Position numbers and translations under genes: made by a program | Notes under the pieces: generated by a model | Seen by the model: the letters and a program-made list of their open reading frames with translations, nothing else | What the model was told of the DNA's origin: nothing | Databases searched by the model: none | Assembly: GCF_030270585.1 (NCBI RefSeq) | Contig: NZ_BSYI01000004.1 | Coordinates: 152,353-216,352 of the forward strand | Source of the DNA: Paralimibaculum aggregatum | GTDB taxonomy: Bacteria; Pseudomonadota; Alphaproteobacteria; Rhodobacterales; Rhodobacteraceae | DNA length: 64,000 nt | Reading direction: 5' to 3' | Shown here: positions 16,421 to 25,492 of the stretch, one piece after another | How positions within the stretch are numbered: the stretch's first letter is position 1 | Layout: each line of letters opens with the position of its first letter

Positions 16421-17899
16421 TCAGCTCGACTTGATGAGGACAATCTCGATGCGTCGGTTGCGCGCCTTGTCCTCGCGCGTCCGTTCGGGAGTGACCAGCG
16501 GTTCCTTGTCCGCCCGCCCCTCGGCCCTCAGCCTGCTCGGATCGAGCATCACCGCCTGCAGCCGCTGCATCACCGCTTCGGCCCGCTTCAGCGAGAGCGC
16601 GGTGTTGTTCGGGAAGCGCGAGGTGCTGATCGGGTCGCCGTCGGAATGGCCGACGACGAGCACCTGCCCGGGATGCACCGGCACCGGGTCGAGCTCCTCC
16701 GGGCTGGTCCTCTGGCGCGGATCCTCCTTGCGCTTGGCAAGCTCCTCGCCGATCCGCTGCACGAGCTGCTCGTACTCAGGCTGCAGCCGGTCGGAGGCCG
16801 AGGCGAACATGCCGGCGCCCTTGATCCGCACCGTCACCGTGTTGCCCTTCTCGATCACCTCGACGAGGCCGGCCTCGACCTCGGGCTTCAGGAAGCCGCT
16901 GATCTGCGCGAACTGGCTGACCTCGACATCCTTGGCGCCCGGCGGCGGCGGCGGCGGCGGGGGCGGCGGCGGCGGTTCGGGCGCGACGCGCGCGAAGCCG
17001 ACCGGCGCGCTCGGCACCAGCGAGGCCAGCTCGCCCTGCACCCGCTCGGTCTGCCCGCCGAGCAGCCAGGTGAAGGTCAGGAACATCAGCACCAGCAGCG
17101 CTCCGGTGCCGCCCGAGATCATCCAGATCGGCGCCCAGGCCGAGAGCGGCCGGTGCGGCACCCCGGCCCCCTGCCAGCGCGGCGAGAGCCCGCGCTCGAT
17201 ATCCCCGCGCTGGCTGCGGATCAGCCGGGCGAGGTTGTCGCGCAGGGTGTAGTGCTTCTCCGGCCCGCCGGCGTCGATGCCGGAGCGCAGCCGCCCCTCG
17301 AAGCCGAGCGAGAGGCAGACATAGAGGAACTCCAGCAGCTCGCGATGCCGCCCCGGCTCCTTCTCGAGCCGCTCGAGCAGGTCGAACACCCGGTTGCCGC
17401 CCACCGCCTCCTTGTGGAAGGTGATCACGAGCGACTGCTTGTTCCAGCTGCTCTGCCCGCCCCAGGGGGTGTTGAGCACCACATCGTCGATGGTGGCGCA
17501 GATCAGGTAGCGCGCGATGCGCAGCTGCTGCACCTCGACACCCTGTTCCAGCGCGCGCTGCTCGAAGGCGCGGATCTCGCGCACCACGCTCTGGTGCAGC
17601 GCCTCGGGGTTGGCGTGCTGCGCCCGGTTGCGGATGCGGCCGACCAGCGCGAACAGCGGCGCCGCGGCGGCGGTCATCTTGTTGATGCCCGAGAGCGCCG
17701 CGTCGATGCCGACGCTGGCCCCCGCGGCGGTCGCCTGCGGCGCCACCATGGCCTGCTGCGGCGCGGCGGGCTGCGGCGCGCCGGCCGGGGGATAGTTCGG
17801 CGCCGGCTGCTGGGGCGCTGCGGGCCGCTGCGGCTGGATCGGGCGGATGACGGTTTTCTCGGTATCGCCTGGTTCGGCAAACGGATCGTCCTGGCTCAT
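16421..17899 (-). CDS. tssL: T6SS TssL (DotU) with OmpA-like peptidoglycan-binding extension
   Basis: A 492-residue evolved TssL. A Pro/Gln/Ala-rich N-terminal tail (about 18-60) precedes the cytoplasmic DotU domain (about 65-250). One membrane helix (about 263-285, LLVLMFLTFTWLLGG) is followed by an uninterrupted polyproline run near 308-320 and an OmpA-C domain (about 350-490, VVGHSDGDPI, RAEAVMQRL). The OmpA-like part should anchor the complex to the wall, a job done in other systems by separate TagL/TagP proteins. Confidence 0.95.
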   Translation of the reverse strand: MSQDDPFAEPGDTEKTVIRPIQPQRPAAPQQPAPNYPPAGAPQPAAPQQAMVAPQATAAGASVGIDAALSGINKMTAAAAPLFALVGRIRNRAQHANPEALHQSVVREIRAFEQRALEQGVEVQQLRIARYLICATIDDVVLNTPWGGQSSWNKQSLVITFHKEAVGGNRVFDLLERLEKEPGRHRELLEFLYVCLSLGFEGRLRSGIDAGGPEKHYTLRDNLARLIRSQRGDIERGLSPRWQGAGVPHRPLSAWAPIWMISGGTGALLVLMFLTFTWLLGGQTERVQGELASLVPSAPVGFARVAPEPPPPPPPPPPPPGAKDVEVSQFAQISGFLKPEVEAGLVEVIEKGNTVTVRIKGAGMFASASDRLQPEYEQLVQRIGEELAKRKEDPRQRTSPEELDPVPVHPGQVLVVGHSDGDPISTSRFPNNTALSLKRAEAVMQRLQAVMLDPSRLRAEGRADKEPLVTPERTREDKARNRRIEIVLIKSS

Positions 17900-17922
17900 C
17901 TCAAGCCTCCCGGTTCAACGCG

Positions 17923-19260
17923 CTAGTTGCGGATCGCCCATAGCTCCAGGGTCAAGCCGGGGAAGTCGCCGGCCACGAAGATGGCGAGGCCCCCGGATGT
18001 GCTCAGCTGCTTCCACTTAGGACTATCGCTGTCCAACTCGAAATACACAACACCTGCATGGAACGGGATCTGCCGCGGCGCGACGGGCATCGGCCGCAGC
18101 CCGACACCGCCGAGGGCCGAGTTGACCAGCGTGCGGATCTCCTCGACCGGCCCGATCGTGGCCTGGTCCGGCATCAGCCGGCGCACCTTCTCGGCCGGGA
18201 TGTCGGCCCTGGCGGCGAGCACGAAGGTCGCCCCCGTGAGCAGCCGCTTGTCGGCGATCACGCCCACCCGCACGCCGTATTTGCGCTCCTCGAGCGGGAT
18301 CGCCACGGCGCGGTCGTCCATGGTGGTGGAGAGATACTGCCGCAGCGCCCGCATCACCGGCTGGAATACCGTGGTCAGGTCGGCATGGTCATAGGCCGGA
18401 AACTCCGGCACCCGCTTGTCCGGCGCCATGAAGGCGGCATACTCGCCCGCCAGCTCGCAGCAATAGGCATAGACCCGCTCGGGATGCGCGTTTTCGATGC
18501 TGCCGAGATGGCGGATCGTCGGCAGCGCCCGGTTGCTGATGATCAGCAGCAGGAAATCCGCGATATCCGCCGCCCCGCGCGCGCCGGAGGTTGCCGAGAG
18601 CCGCTCCGCCAGCGACTTGCCGCGCTGGTTCACCATGCCCTCGAGCTCGCGCATGAAGCCGGCCAGCGCCGGCGCGGCGCGCATGTCCATCACCGTCGGG
18701 ATGAAGGCGCGGTCGAGCACCAGCGAGCCGTCCGGGCGCACCTCGATCACCCGCGCCACCGGGATCGCCAGCATGTCGGAGAGGTCGTCCATGTCGAGCG
18801 CGAGCGCCAGGCGCATCTTGCCGATGGCGATGGTGACCGGCCGGCGATCGCGGCCGGCCACGTCGCTGACCTCGATCTCCTCGGCGGAAAAGCGCGCCGC
18901 CGTGGGCTCGGATTCGTCGAGCACGATCTCCATCGCCCCCTGCCGGCGCATCGGGATGGTGAGGTAGACCACGGTGTTCTTGGCCTCCGCCGGCACATCC
19001 ATCGCCGGCGGGTGCATGTCGGCCTGCGGCACCCGGAACGAGGCCCCGTCCGGGGTGATCCCGGCACAGGACTTCACCGCGAGCTTGCCGATCTTCAGCA
19101 CGTCGTCGTCGAGCACGAACTCGGTGAGCCCCCAGGGATAGGGGGTCGCCGCCCGCGTGACCTGTCCGACAAGCGCCTCGGTATAGCGCGTCTGCTGCTG
19201 CAGATGGTGGGGCTGCAGAAACAGCCCCTCATTCCAGATGACCTTGTTGTCCCAGGACAC
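17923..19260 (-). CDS. tssK: T6SS baseplate protein TssK
   Basis: A 445-residue protein with the TssK N-terminal signature KVIWNEGLFLQPHHLQQQ and the family's normal length. TssK is the cytoplasmic adaptor that docks the TssEFG baseplate wedge onto TssM/TssL. The gene follows tssJ by 57 bp and precedes tssL by 23 bp in the canonical J-K-L-M order. Confidence 0.96.
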   Translation of the reverse strand: MSWDNKVIWNEGLFLQPHHLQQQTRYTEALVGQVTRAATPYPWGLTEFVLDDDVLKIGKLAVKSCAGITPDGASFRVPQADMHPPAMDVPAEAKNTVVYLTIPMRRQGAMEIVLDESEPTAARFSAEEIEVSDVAGRDRRPVTIAIGKMRLALALDMDDLSDMLAIPVARVIEVRPDGSLVLDRAFIPTVMDMRAAPALAGFMRELEGMVNQRGKSLAERLSATSGARGAADIADFLLLIISNRALPTIRHLGSIENAHPERVYAYCCELAGEYAAFMAPDKRVPEFPAYDHADLTTVFQPVMRALRQYLSTTMDDRAVAIPLEERKYGVRVGVIADKRLLTGATFVLAARADIPAEKVRRLMPDQATIGPVEEIRTLVNSALGGVGLRPMPVAPRQIPFHAGVVYFELDSDSPKWKQLSTSGGLAIFVAGDFPGLTLELWAIRN

Positions 19261-19317
19261 GTTGTCTTCCCCGTCTTCCCCTCAGGCGTCGCCCGGCAGG
19301 CGTCGCATCGTCCGTCC

Positions 19318-19986
19318 TCAGCCCCCGAAGGCGGAGGTGATCGACGAGGCCGCATCGGTCGCGGCCCCGGTGGCCGCCCCCGTCGCCGCCTCGGTGGCCG
19401 CGCCGGCGGCCGCCTCCTGCGCCGCGCCGAGCGCCGCATCCGCGCCCCCGGCCGCCGCGCCGGCACCGGCCTCGACCGCCGCGCCGGCCACGTCGCCGGC
19501 CGCCTTGGCCAGAGGATCGGCGCCGCCGCCCCCGCCCGCGCCGAACTTCGCGCCGCCGCCGTCGATGGTCAGCGCCACCGCGTTCGGCGCCCGCGGCGCG
19601 AGATCCCCGGTGGCGCGCCAGCCCGGCTGGTCGATGTTGCGCAGCCCCACCACGGCGCCGATATGCGGCACCGCGCGGTCGAAGGTCTTGGTGTCCTCGA
19701 CGCTCTGCCCCGGTGCCAGCAGATACTCGTCCACCGTCACCAGATCGGCGCCCAGCGTCGCCGGGCCGTTGTCGTAGAGCGCAAAGAAGTCCTGCGCCTT
19801 GAAGTTCGCATCGGCGGTCAGATAGTAGACCTTCACCTTGGCCGGCACGCCGCCGTTCATGGCCGGGCCGCCGGTGATCTTCAGCGCCACGGTGGTCGGC
19901 TGCGGCGGCGGCGGCGGCTCGGCGCAGCCGGCCAGCGCCAGGACCAGGCCGAAGCCGATGAGGGAGAGCGGGCGGGCAGAGAGCAT
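19318..19986 (-). CDS. tssJ: T6SS outer-membrane lipoprotein TssJ with Ala-rich tail
   Basis: A 222-residue lipoprotein with a signal peptide and lipobox LALAGC (Cys21). It is followed by the TssJ beta-sandwich, with the usual stretch KVKVYYLTADANFKAQDF and the TssM-contact region. The last 60 or so residues are almost all Ala, Gly, Thr and Glu in short repeats (AATEAATGAATGAAT), an extension not needed by the family fold. The DNA there is a low-complexity GCC/GCG repeat. Confidence 0.9.
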   Translation of the reverse strand: MLSARPLSLIGFGLVLALAGCAEPPPPPQPTTVALKITGGPAMNGGVPAKVKVYYLTADANFKAQDFFALYDNGPATLGADLVTVDEYLLAPGQSVEDTKTFDRAVPHIGAVVGLRNIDQPGWRATGDLAPRAPNAVALTIDGGGAKFGAGGGGGADPLAKAAGDVAGAAVEAGAGAAAGGADAALGAAQEAAAGAATEAATGAATGAATDAASSITSAFGG

Positions 19987-20040
19987 GGGTCGGATCTCCT
20001 GTCGCTTGTCGGGCCGCGGCGGACCCGTGGGGCTGGGCGT

Positions 20041-21840
20041 CTAGAGCTTCTTGAGCTGCTGTTCGTAGGCGCGGGCGAACTCCCGGCCGAAGAGGTTGTG
20101 GAAATCGTCCTCCGCCTCGCGCGCGATCTCGCCATAGAGCTCCTCGTAGAGCTCCCAGTAGCGCGCCTTCTTGTTGCCGAGCAGGCCGCCGACGCCGCTG
20201 CTGGAGCGCTCCAGCCGGCCCTCGAGCGCCGCCGGGTCGAGCCGCACCAGGATCGCCTTGAGCGCCGCCTGGATACCCGACATCATCGCGACCTCATGCG
20301 CCTTGATGTCCTGCAGCGCCTGCGCGGCGGAGCGGTCGCTCGGCAGGTAGCCGGGCACCGCCGGGCGCACCATCGCCTCCATCGCCTGCTCGGGGCTGAC
20401 CGAGAACTTGAGCGGGTTGTTGCCCTCGGCCTGGATCTGGGTCTGGCTGACGCGGAGCTCGTCCTTGAGCGATTTTCGCGTCATCAGCACTTCGCGCAGA
20501 CCCACCACCATGGTGCGGAAGGCGAGCCCGGCGCGCTCCATCGTCGCCTCGAGCTCGGCATCGGAGATGTTGAGGTTCTCGGTCCCGGCGGCGCGCAGGA
20601 AGGCCCGCGCGGCATCGCCGCCGCCCGCCGGCGCGCCGCCGGGAGCGGGCCGGGCGGCCGGCGCCGGCCGGGGTTGCGGCTGCGGTTGCGGCTGTGGCTG
20701 CGGCTGTGGCGGGGCCGCCGCGGGTGGCGGTGCGGGGTCGGGCAGGGGCGGCAGCTCGGGCGCCGGAGCCGCCGCCGCGGCCGGCGGCGGGACTTCTGCC
20801 GCAGGCGCCGCGGGAACCGCGGGCATTGCGGGCGGCGCGGCCTTTGGCGGCGGCGCGAAGGGCGCCTCCTCCTCGTCCTCGAGCGGCGGCAGGTCGAGCG
20901 CATCCTGCGCCGGCGCAGGCGGTGCCAGATCGCCGAGCGGGTCGCCGCCGATGCCGCCGCCGGGCGGCCCCCCTGCCCCGGCCGCCGGCTTTGCCGAAGG
21001 CGGCGCGATCGGGCCGCCGAACTCGTCCTCGAAATCGTCCGGGATCAGCGCGCCGCCGCGCGCGGGCGCACCGCCGCCGGGCGCGCCGCCATGGGTCTCG
21101 GGCGGCTTGAAGTGGTGCTCCATCTCCGGCACGTGGTCGCCCCGCGAGCCCTGCTTGAACCAGGCCTCCTCGTCGGCCTCGCCGCCGGGCCCGAGGATGT
21201 CGTCATCCGGCAGCATGCCGGCGCGCATCGGATCGCCGCGCACCTCCTTGCCACCGGGCCCGGCGAGCGGGTCGTTGGGGCGGAACGGGTCCTCGTCGTC
21301 CGGTATCAGCGAATCCTCCGGCAGGAAGGCGCCGCCGGCACTGCCCCGCGAACCGCCGCCGCCGGGGCCGTCGAGAATGTCCATCAGGTCGCCGCCGACC
21401 GGGTCCTCGATCTCCTCGTTGGCGGCCATCGGGCCGCGCCCGCCGACACCCTGGGCGATCGAGGTCGCCTCCACCGGCGGCGGCAGGTCGTCGAGCGGAT
21501 CATGCTGCGGCCAGGCGCCGAGATCCTGCGCGATCTCCACGCGCAGCTCGTACTGCCCCATGGTGATGATGTCGCCATCGGTCAGCGGCATCGGATGGTC
21601 GCCCACCCGGTCCGCGGCATGGTTGATGAAGGTGCCGTTGGCCGAGGTGTCGATCAGGAAATAGTCGTTGCCGCGCTGCTCGATCACGCAGTGGCGCTTG
21701 GAGACGAAGCGCTCGGGATCGGGCAGCACGATGTCGTTCTCCTCGCTGCGCCCGATGGTGAGCGCTCCGCCGGTCATCTCGGTCGGGCCGAGATCGCCCG
21801 GGATGACCCCCGAGCCGGTGGGCCGAAGCGTGAAGCCCAT
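20041..21840 (-). CDS. tagH: T6SS FHA-domain protein TagH
   Basis: A 599-residue cytosolic protein. The N-terminal FHA domain (about 1-110) has the phosphothreonine-binding residues GRS (30-32), SKRH (47-50) and NGT (68-70). A long acidic, then Pro/Ala-rich linker (about 120-410, with Gln-Pro repeats) joins a helical C-terminal TagH domain (about 420-599) containing AFLRAAG. In the established PpkA-PppA-Fha pathway the FHA protein is the phosphorylation target and reader that triggers apparatus assembly. The kinase and phosphatase are both encoded in this locus. Confidence 0.92.
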   Translation of the reverse strand: MGFTLRPTGSGVIPGDLGPTEMTGGALTIGRSEENDIVLPDPERFVSKRHCVIEQRGNDYFLIDTSANGTFINHAADRVGDHPMPLTDGDIITMGQYELRVEIAQDLGAWPQHDPLDDLPPPVEATSIAQGVGGRGPMAANEEIEDPVGGDLMDILDGPGGGGSRGSAGGAFLPEDSLIPDDEDPFRPNDPLAGPGGKEVRGDPMRAGMLPDDDILGPGGEADEEAWFKQGSRGDHVPEMEHHFKPPETHGGAPGGGAPARGGALIPDDFEDEFGGPIAPPSAKPAAGAGGPPGGGIGGDPLGDLAPPAPAQDALDLPPLEDEEEAPFAPPPKAAPPAMPAVPAAPAAEVPPPAAAAAPAPELPPLPDPAPPPAAAPPQPQPQPQPQPQPRPAPAARPAPGGAPAGGGDAARAFLRAAGTENLNISDAELEATMERAGLAFRTMVVGLREVLMTRKSLKDELRVSQTQIQAEGNNPLKFSVSPEQAMEAMVRPAVPGYLPSDRSAAQALQDIKAHEVAMMSGIQAALKAILVRLDPAALEGRLERSSSGVGGLLGNKKARYWELYEELYGEIAREAEDDFHNLFGREFARAYEQQLKKL

Positions 21841-21862
21841 TTACGTCTCCCCAAATCTTCCG

Positions 21863-22159
21863 TCAGCCACCGAGCGGCACCGTCGGCGCGCCGGGGGCCG
21901 CGATCAGTCCGCCATGCGCCGCGCGGCCGCACGGCCATGCCTGCGGCCGGCAGCCGGCCCGCACCGCGGCCGCGCCCCCGACGATCATCGCCGGAGCGCC
22001 GACGCGGATCGCCCGGCCGCCCGGCCGGGACCGGGCCATGAAGGATGCCGGCGCGGCGGCCGGCCCCTGCGGCTCCTGTGTCACGCCGGCATGCGGCACG
22101 GCCCCCGCCACCGCCGGACAGGCGACGACATCGGTGAACCGGGCGGCCGGCAGCGTCAT
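21863..22159 (-). CDS. PAAR-like spike-tip protein
   Basis: A 98-residue protein starting at ATG 22159 behind GGAGGAGGAA. Sequence features fit a PAAR domain: an N-terminal LPAARFTD, spaced Cys/His-poor turns, PGGRAIRVGAPAMIVGGAAAVRAG, and a final GGLIAAPGAPTVPLGG that parallels the PAAR ending. The domain makes the sharp tip on VgrG. Cysteines remain at VVACPAV and AGCRP, but the usual zinc His set is not obvious, so it is divergent. No toxin extension is present. It sits two genes after vgrG and just before tagH. Confidence 0.72.
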   Translation of the reverse strand: MTLPAARFTDVVACPAVAGAVPHAGVTQEPQGPAAAPASFMARSRPGGRAIRVGAPAMIVGGAAAVRAGCRPQAWPCGRAAHGGLIAAPGAPTVPLGG

Positions 22160-22265
22160 GGTCGCGTTCCTCCTCCTCGCGGCGGCACGGCAACCGCCCC
22201 GACAGTCTGCCCGCAGGACGCCGCGCAGGCAAGCCGCCCGCCTCGCCCGCCGCCGCATGCCGGCC

Positions 22266-22904
22266 TCATTCCGCGGGTTCGGGCTCCGGCTCCGGAACCG
22301 GGATCGCCTTGCCGTTGCCGCCCTTGGCGATGTCGAGCCCGCGCTCGATCAGCATCCCCATCCAGACCAGCCCGTCGACATCGCCGGCGACGTCGAGCGA
22401 GGCCAGCACCTGTCCGAAGACCACGTTGCCGAAGATGCCGGGCGGCACCTCCATGTCCTCGAGATCGTCCGGCCCGTAGGTGCCGGAGGCATAGACCGCG
22501 CCCAGCGCCGCGAGGATCGACGGATCGTCCTGCGGCGCCTTCTGCGTCGCCTCGAAGGCCTTGCGCCGGTTCTCGTCGCTGGGCTTGAAGACCCAGCTCT
22601 CGGCGGCGAAGAGCGGCCCCTCGGTCAGGGTCTCGCCGTGGCCCACCACGTCGCGCGCCGAGAGGCAGCTCCACCACACCGCCTCGCGCGGCGGCAGGGT
22701 GTGGGAGAGCACCTTGAGCATGTCGACCTCGGCCGAGAGCGAGAGCCCGCGCTGGCCCTCGAGCGCCTGCAGCAGCTCCCCGATGCTGGCCCTCGGGTCC
22801 ACGGTCAGCCTGGTCTCGAGCTTGGTGTTGGTCGCCTTCATCACCGCCAGGCCCGGCCGCTCCGGCATCTTCTTGAGGCCCTCGAACATCATGGCGTCGA
22901 TCAT
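22266..22904 (-). CDS. T6SS-associated protein, DUF6931-like
   Basis: A 212-residue soluble protein encoded between vgrG and the PAAR gene. The stretch LSHTLPPREAVWWSCLSARD and the length resemble the DUF6931 family of T6SS loci, recalled rather than searched. It is helical and acidic at the C-terminus (PVPEPEPEPAE), with no signal peptide or membrane segment. The position suggests a chaperone or adaptor for the VgrG/PAAR spike. No catalytic motif is visible. Confidence 0.6.
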   Translation of the reverse strand: MIDAMMFEGLKKMPERPGLAVMKATNTKLETRLTVDPRASIGELLQALEGQRGLSLSAEVDMLKVLSHTLPPREAVWWSCLSARDVVGHGETLTEGPLFAAESWVFKPSDENRRKAFEATQKAPQDDPSILAALGAVYASGTYGPDDLEDMEVPPGIFGNVVFGQVLASLDVAGDVDGLVWMGMLIERGLDIAKGGNGKAIPVPEPEPEPAE

Positions 22905-22920
22905 CGCATGCCTCCGTGCC

Positions 22921-25146
22921 TCAGTTGATCTTGACCACGGGCGCGCCGACCATGACCATCCCGGTGCCGGTCACCTCTGCCTTGCCACCCAGCAGCTTGG
23001 CCGAGGCCGACCCGTTGATCTCCACCTGCACCGAGCTGATCGAGATCTTGCTCGGGGTCATCTCGATGGTGGAGCCGCCGCATTTCAGCGTGATCTTCGA
23101 GTTCGCCTTGGTGGTGATCTTCTGCGTCACCGTGGTGGACTGCGACTTGCTGACGGTGATGTCCTGGTTGCCGGAGATCGTCGAGGTCTGGTCCTTGGCG
23201 ATGGTCTCGATGTGGTTGGCATTGACCGTTACCGTCCGGTCCTTCTCGACCGTGTAGTCCTCCTTGCCCTTCGAGACGGTGAACTTGTGGTCGCCCTCGT
23301 TCAGCGTCTCGGTCAGGCTGTTGTGGATGGTGATGGTGACGTCGCCCTTGTCCTTGTGCTCCAGCCCGTAGGTGTATTCCGCGTTGTTCTTCACGATCGA
23401 CTTGAAGTCGCGCTCGGACTGGAAGCGGACGAACTCGGCGTTCAGCTTGTCCTCGAAGACCAGCTCGTGGAAGGTGCCGGCCTTGCCGCCCTTGGTGGAG
23501 CGCGTGGTCCAGCCCATCATGGTCTTGTTCGCCGGCAGCGCCGAGGCCAGCGAGTTGCCGTCCTCGTCCTGGCTGGTCAGCGTCGCCTTGGCCTCGTCCT
23601 TGCCGCGGAAGGTCGGATAGGTCTTGGCGTTGTTGAACAGCATGCCGACGATCATCGGCCGGTCGGGGTCGCCCTCCTCGAACTGCACGACGACCTCCTG
23701 GCCGACCCGCGGGATCCACTGCATGCCCCAGCCGGCGCCGGTCCAGGGCTCGGCCTTGCGGATCCAGCAGCTGTCGTTCTCGTTGCGCTCGCCGAGGCGG
23801 TCCCAGTGGAAGTGCACCTTCACCCGGCCATAGGCATCGGTGTAGATCTCGTCGTCCTGCGGGCCGACCACCGTCGCGGTCTGCAGCCCGGCGATCACCG
23901 GCCGGCGGCAGGGATAGGGCGGGCGGAACTCGTTGCCCACCGTGCCGCCATGCTTCTGCGCCGCGAACAGCACGCGATAGGGCCGCGGCGCCTGCGGATA
24001 TTTCCCGTCCTCCTCCTCCGGCCCCTCGGCGCGCATCTTGGAGAACTCGTGGCGCAGGTTGCGCCCGAGCAGCGTGTCCTTCAGCGCGCCGTCGTCGTAG
24101 TCCGACTCGATCTGCATCTGATGCACGGCCTCGACCACGAAATACTCGATGTTGAGCGACTCGCGGACATGCTTGGCGAGGGTGAAGCGGTGCCCGGTGG
24201 CGAGCCAGCGCACGCTGCACTCGCCGCTGAAGCGCCGGAACTGCGCCGCATGCGCCTGCTGCCGGGTCTCGGTGATGACCGTCCCGATCGTATCATCGTA
24301 ATACCGTCCCGGGTAGTCGTAGACCTCGTACTTGTTGTGCAGCGTGTATTCCGGCGTCGCCTTGCTGGTGAGCATCAGCTCGGTGTTCGGCTTGCGGAAG
24401 TCGAAATCGTTCAGCGTCACCTGGGCGGTATGCACATGGGCATATTCGCTCCAGTCCCAGACGAAGTCGGGCCGGGTCTGGGCGGCGTCGTCCTCCTTGT
24501 GGAACTCGAACTCCTTCGGCTCGTGGTCGGGCAGCTGCGCCGCCGCGCCGACGAGGTGGACGATGTCCTTCCCGCTCTCGTGCTTGACGTAGTAGGTGAT
24601 GCCCTCCTCGACCATCAGGCGGTAGACGAAGTCGTAATCCGTCTCGCGATACTGCACGCAGAACACCCGCTGGTCCGCGCCGCGCCCCGAGAGGCTCGCC
24701 TTGGAGAGGTGGTTGGTGCTCTCGAAGCCGTATTCCGAGAACACCGCGGTGATGATCTCCTCGGCGCTCATGTTCTGGAAGATCCGGCAGTCCGTGGTCC
24801 GGGTCAGGAACCAGAGCCAGTTGCGGCAGCGTGCCGAATACAGCGCCTCGCCCTCGAGCACGCGCTCGAAGCTCACCTCGATGATATGCGCCGTGAAGTA
24901 CTTCGTGGTGTCGATGCCGTTGTCGGGGTCCTTGATCTCGAGCTCGATCGTGATCAGCTTGCCGACCATCGTGTTGACATCGACATCCTTGCCGGCCGTG
25001 CCCTCGATCATGAAATCCATGTCGAGCTCGGTGATCTGCGAGAGCCCCTCGCGCACCTCGGCACGCACCAGCTTCGCCTTCTCGTGCGGCTCGAACCCGG
25101 CGGAGAACTTTATCGAACGCCCTATGCGTTGCACATCCTGGGGCAT
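22921..25146 (-). CDS. vgrG: T6SS spike protein VgrG (TssI)
   Basis: A 741-residue VgrG. The gp27-like part spans about 1-380, and the gp5 OB-fold region includes VKVHFHWDRLGERNENDSCW and the GWGMQWIPRVGQEVVVQF core. The C-terminal needle (about 590-700) is made of short beta repeats of the TVTVNANHIETI type. It ends soon after the needle at IKISSVQVEINGSASAKLLG with no large extra domain, so this is a structural rather than an evolved effector VgrG. AAAGGA precedes the ATG. Confidence 0.95.
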   Translation of the reverse strand: MPQDVQRIGRSIKFSAGFEPHEKAKLVRAEVREGLSQITELDMDFMIEGTAGKDVDVNTMVGKLITIELEIKDPDNGIDTTKYFTAHIIEVSFERVLEGEALYSARCRNWLWFLTRTTDCRIFQNMSAEEIITAVFSEYGFESTNHLSKASLSGRGADQRVFCVQYRETDYDFVYRLMVEEGITYYVKHESGKDIVHLVGAAAQLPDHEPKEFEFHKEDDAAQTRPDFVWDWSEYAHVHTAQVTLNDFDFRKPNTELMLTSKATPEYTLHNKYEVYDYPGRYYDDTIGTVITETRQQAHAAQFRRFSGECSVRWLATGHRFTLAKHVRESLNIEYFVVEAVHQMQIESDYDDGALKDTLLGRNLRHEFSKMRAEGPEEEDGKYPQAPRPYRVLFAAQKHGGTVGNEFRPPYPCRRPVIAGLQTATVVGPQDDEIYTDAYGRVKVHFHWDRLGERNENDSCWIRKAEPWTGAGWGMQWIPRVGQEVVVQFEEGDPDRPMIVGMLFNNAKTYPTFRGKDEAKATLTSQDEDGNSLASALPANKTMMGWTTRSTKGGKAGTFHELVFEDKLNAEFVRFQSERDFKSIVKNNAEYTYGLEHKDKGDVTITIHNSLTETLNEGDHKFTVSKGKEDYTVEKDRTVTVNANHIETIAKDQTSTISGNQDITVSKSQSTTVTQKITTKANSKITLKCGGSTIEMTPSKISISSVQVEINGSASAKLLGGKAEVTGTGMVMVGAPVVKIN

Positions 25147-25186
25147 CGCGTTGTCCTTTCCTCAGAAAGCGGACCCGAGCCTGACG

Positions 25187-25492
25187 TCAGAGCTCGGGGT
25201 AGATGTCCACCACGCGCTCCTCCGAGCGCATGTTCGCCATTGCCATGGCGTTGATCATCCAGAGATCCCCCAGATCCACGTCGTCCGGCACCACCCGGTT
25301 CAGCTTGCGCGGGTCGTCGATCACCACGCAGCCGATCGGCCAGGGCACATCGCTCTCGCCGCGCAGCATCCGCTGCAGATACGCATCCCCCCGCCACAGC
25401 CAGAAGCGCTGGTTCATGGAGACGATCACGATCTCGTAGCGGTCCCAGGGCTTCTCGCTGCCGCCATCGCCTTCGCCGGTGTTCATATCCAT
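25187..25492 (-). CDS. Small T6SS-locus protein of unknown function
   Basis: A 101-residue protein; ATG 25492 overlaps the stop of the upstream fused sheath gene and has AAGGA six bases before it. It contains YEIVIVSMNQRFWLWRGDAYL and DLGDLWMINAMAMANMRSEER, and is soluble, acidic and rich in Trp and Met. No known domain is recognised. Translational coupling to the fused sheath gene and its place directly before vgrG suggest a small accessory or chaperone for one of those proteins. Confidence 0.7.
   Translation of the reverse strand: MDMNTGEGDGGSEKPWDRYEIVIVSMNQRFWLWRGDAYLQRMLRGESDVPWPIGCVVIDDPRKLNRVVPDDVDLGDLWMINAMAMANMRSEERVVDIYPEL

Noticed and set aside
14492..22041. Very long plus-strand ORFs (1144 and 1327 codons) opposite tssL-tssM and tssK-tagH
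   Set aside because: Arg/His/Glu-rich antisense shadows; the minus-strand T6SS genes explain the sequence fully.
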